64,000 nucleotides of DNA. Origin: Geothrix edaphica (GTDB lineage Bacteria; Acidobacteriota; Holophagae; Holophagales; Holophagaceae). The translations under genes and the position numbers were made by a program. The notes under the pieces were generated by a model. It was not told where the DNA came from and did not search any database. It saw only the letters and a program-made list of their open reading frames with translations. Every line of letters starts with the position of its first letter. Position 1 is the stretch's first letter. Below, piece by piece: positions 62,486 to 64,000 of the stretch. The stretch spans positions 868,001 to 932,000 of the forward strand of contig NZ_BSDC01000001.1 of assembly GCF_030268045.1 (NCBI RefSeq), read 5' to 3'.

Positions 62486-63361
62486 ATGACCCGATTGGCC
62501 TTTGGCGACTTCGAACTGGACCCCTCCACCGGAGAACTCTGGAAGGGGGAGGACTGCGTGCGCATCCAGGAGCAGCCCCTCAAGCTGCTGGTCTGCCTGC
62601 TGGAGCGGCCCGGTCAGCTGGTGGGGCGCGAGGACCTCCAGAAGCGGGTCTGGGCCGGAGACATCCACGTGGGCTTCGAGGATGGGCTCAATGCGGCGGC
62701 CTGGCGCCTCAGGCAGGTGCTGGGCGATTCCGCCGACCGGCCGCGGTTCATCGAGACCGTGCCGCGCAAGGGCTATCGCTTCGTGGGGAAGGTGATCCCT
62801 CTGCCGGGGAAGACGCCACCGCCCTCCGGTTCCTTCCCGATGCCCGTCTACCAGCCACCTTCGAATTCGAGCGTGTACCAGGCGGCCCGGGCCACCTGGC
62901 GCTGGAATGCCGGGAGATTCTGGCTGGCGGGTGCCCTGGTGCTGGGCCTCCTGGGGGCGGGCGTTGCGGCGTGGTCGGCGCTGAGGCCGAAGCCGGTGCC
63001 CCTCGTGGCCGCGCCCCTGCTGAACGTGACCGGGGACCCGGCCCTGGACTACTTCGCCTCCGCCCTCTCCCGCCAGGTGATCCAGGATCTGGCTGCCGCT
63101 CCGGGCGTGGAAATCAGGACGGCCGAACCCCGTCCCGCCGGGGCCGGTCCTCCTCCAGGCGCTCTGACCCTCACCTGGACCATGGCCCGGGAGGCCCAGG
63201 GCTACCGCGTCACTGCGAGCCTGATGGATGCCCAGGGGCGTGGCCGTGGCGACCGGGTTTTCCTGGTTTCCTCAGAGCACCTGCACCAGGTCCACCGCGA
63301 CATCTCCGCCTACCTGGCCGACCAGGCCGCTCAGGAGCCCAGGCCCGGGGCCTCGCGCTGA
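62486..63361 (+). CDS. ToxR/CadC-like membrane-anchored transcriptional regulator
   Basis: A 291-residue protein. Residues 1-102 form an OmpR-type winged helix (LKLLVCLLERPGQLVGREDLQKRVWAGD, then FIETVPRKGYRFVGKV). A membrane helix is at about 146-165. The outer domain (about 170-285; GDPALDYFASALSRQVIQDLAAAPGVEIRTAEPR) is of the TolB-N/adenylate-cyclase-associated kind, the same module seen in the nearby kinase. It would transmit an envelope signal directly to DNA. The ATG at 62486 gives the expected domain start; the ribosome binding site is weak. Confidence 0.82.
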   Translation: MTRLAFGDFELDPSTGELWKGEDCVRIQEQPLKLLVCLLERPGQLVGREDLQKRVWAGDIHVGFEDGLNAAAWRLRQVLGDSADRPRFIETVPRKGYRFVGKVIPLPGKTPPPSGSFPMPVYQPPSNSSVYQAARATWRWNAGRFWLAGALVLGLLGAGVAAWSALRPKPVPLVAAPLLNVTGDPALDYFASALSRQVIQDLAAAPGVEIRTAEPRPAGAGPPPGALTLTWTMAREAQGYRVTASLMDAQGRGRGDRVFLVSSEHLHQVHRDISAYLADQAAQEPRPGASR

Positions 63362-63389
63362 CGCCAGAGCGGGCCCCCCTGTCCCTGCG

Positions 63390-63422
63390 ATCGTTTTGAA
63401 TGCGGGTCTCCATCGTTTTGAA
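63390..63422. repeat. Two ATCGTTTTGAA direct repeats, 22 bases apart
   Basis: ATCGTTTTGAA at 63390-63400 and 63412-63422, exactly two helical turns apart, just downstream of the ToxR-like gene and within the about 300-base gap before the next gene. The outer ends also form GATCGTT and AACGATC inverted. Spacing suits an OmpR-type dimer. The remainder of the gap (63423-63660) shows nothing I can identify. Confidence 0.45.
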
Positions 63423-63660
63423 CGATCTGAAGGTTGGGCCAGGTCCGGCTGTACCCCCTCTCTCAGCGCTGTTGGCGCGTCCAAGGCCTGATTCATGTGG
63501 GGTTGGAGCCGCGGGAGGAGGCCCCGGTCCCCCAGGCACGATCCTTGATCTGGGAGGTGCAACCAAGGGCAACACAGGCTGTTCTGGTTCGCGCCCTTTC
63601 GTGAATGGCTGGATGGGTCTCGGCGGGTTGCGCCTGCCCTTGGGCTGGAGGAGGTCGGAC

Positions 63661-63813
63661 ATGCTCATTCTCTTGATCGTCATCCTGCTCTTGCTGTCAC
63701 TCGGCACCCTTCCCACCTGGCCCCACAGCAAAAACTGGGGCTATTACCCGAGCAGTGGCCTGGGTCTTGTGGTGGTGGTTCTCGTCATCCTGCTGCTCAT
63801 GGGCCGGATCTAG
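63661..63813 (+). CDS. DUF3309 family small membrane protein
   Basis: A 50-residue protein with two hydrophobic segments (LILLIVILLLLSLG at the start, GLVVVVLVILLLMGRI at the end) joined by the diagnostic hydrophilic loop TWPHSKNWGYYPS. The loop and length match the DUF3309 family, abundant stress-linked small membrane proteins of unknown function. GGAGG lies 9 bases before the ATG. Confidence 0.9.
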   Translation: MLILLIVILLLLSLGTLPTWPHSKNWGYYPSSGLGLVVVVLVILLLMGRI

Positions 63814-63885
63814 ACCCAGGGGCCGGGGCTTGAGTCGGGTCCTTCCAGAGCCATTGCCACAAAAGGGAAACCGAGGGGAACTGCC

Positions 63886-64000
63886 ATGTCATTCGGGCTG
63901 TATGCGGCGGGATTCGCCATCATCGTCATCGGGCTCATCTATGGTGCCCATCTGGTGCATGTGCCCGCGGAATGGATTGCCGTGGGTGCCATTATAATGA
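63886..64000 (+). CDS. Small membrane protein, partial at the window end
   Basis: ATG with GAGGGG 6-11 bases upstream opens a frame of 38 codons still open at the window edge. The product begins MSFGLYAAGFAIIVIGLIYG, a membrane helix, then AHLVHVPAEWIAVGAI, the start of a second. It resembles widespread short two-helix membrane proteins, often next to stress or lipid genes. It pairs with the DUF3309 gene 72 bases upstream. End not visible. Confidence 0.65.
   Translation, partial: MSFGLYAAGFAIIVIGLIYGAHLVHVPAEWIAVGAIIM

Overview
The window is GC-rich, densely coded bacterial chromosome with no rRNA, tRNA, CRISPR array, transposase or phage gene that I can see. Gene content (a meso-diaminopimelate-type MurE, lipoprotein and TonB-like envelope proteins, a ResB/CcsA cytochrome c maturation pair, a DUF4388 protein, a Ser/Thr kinase and a ToxR-like regulator with extracytoplasmic domains) points to a Gram-negative organism. 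My best guess is Acidobacteriota of the Holophaga/Geothrix type; this is inference from gene content and style, not a database match.

Layout. 1-5100: end of a tRNA-dihydrouridine synthase, then a leftward operon thiD - unknown - cation efflux protein - HerA-like ATPase. 5100-14250: the HU gene with two terminators, truA, and leftward genes for an envelope TonB-like protein, a DUF4388 protein, YvcK, a repeat protein, a NatAB-type ABC exporter, UppP and a regulator/membrane-protein pair with its own 29-bp palindromic operator. 14289-17065: threonine aldolase, an unknown membrane-anchored protein and YicC.

17102-28560 is a branched-chain amino acid locus. LysR-leuC-leuD run left, and leuA - small ORF - leuB - ilvD - ilvB - ilvN - ilvC run right from a shared control region. 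Between leuB and ilvD lie two tandem transcription attenuators. Each has a leader peptide rich in Leu/Val/Ile codons followed by a terminator hairpin, and the terminator modules are near copies of one another. A 43-codon ORF with a good ribosome binding site fills the leuA-leuB gap. These are the most interesting features here.

28685-36875: a nitronate monooxygenase-like protein with an unusual N-terminal region, a palindromic intergenic repeat, a methyltransferase, two poorly characterised proteins, an esterase, RadA, a B12-binding domain protein, TrmL and a HIT protein. 36905-48183 is a division and cell wall (dcw) cluster: terminator, promoter, five 10-bp-phased MraZ boxes, then mraZ-rsmH-ftsL-ftsI-murE-(Sua5-type gene)-murF-mraY-murD, with an EAL-domain gene inserted on the opposite strand between mraY and murD. 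ftsW, murG and murC do not follow murD.

48192-57789: an FAD-linked dehydrogenase, a small secreted protein, the ccsA/resB/lipoprotein group for cytochrome c maturation, the phhA-phhB phenylalanine hydroxylase pair, an RNA methyltransferase, a thioredoxin-fold protein and an unknown protein. 57902-64000: a zinc alcohol dehydrogenase; a membrane Ser/Thr kinase whose TPR half is cut off by a single in-frame TAG; a secreted unknown protein; a ToxR-like regulator; and two small membrane proteins, the last cut by the window edge.
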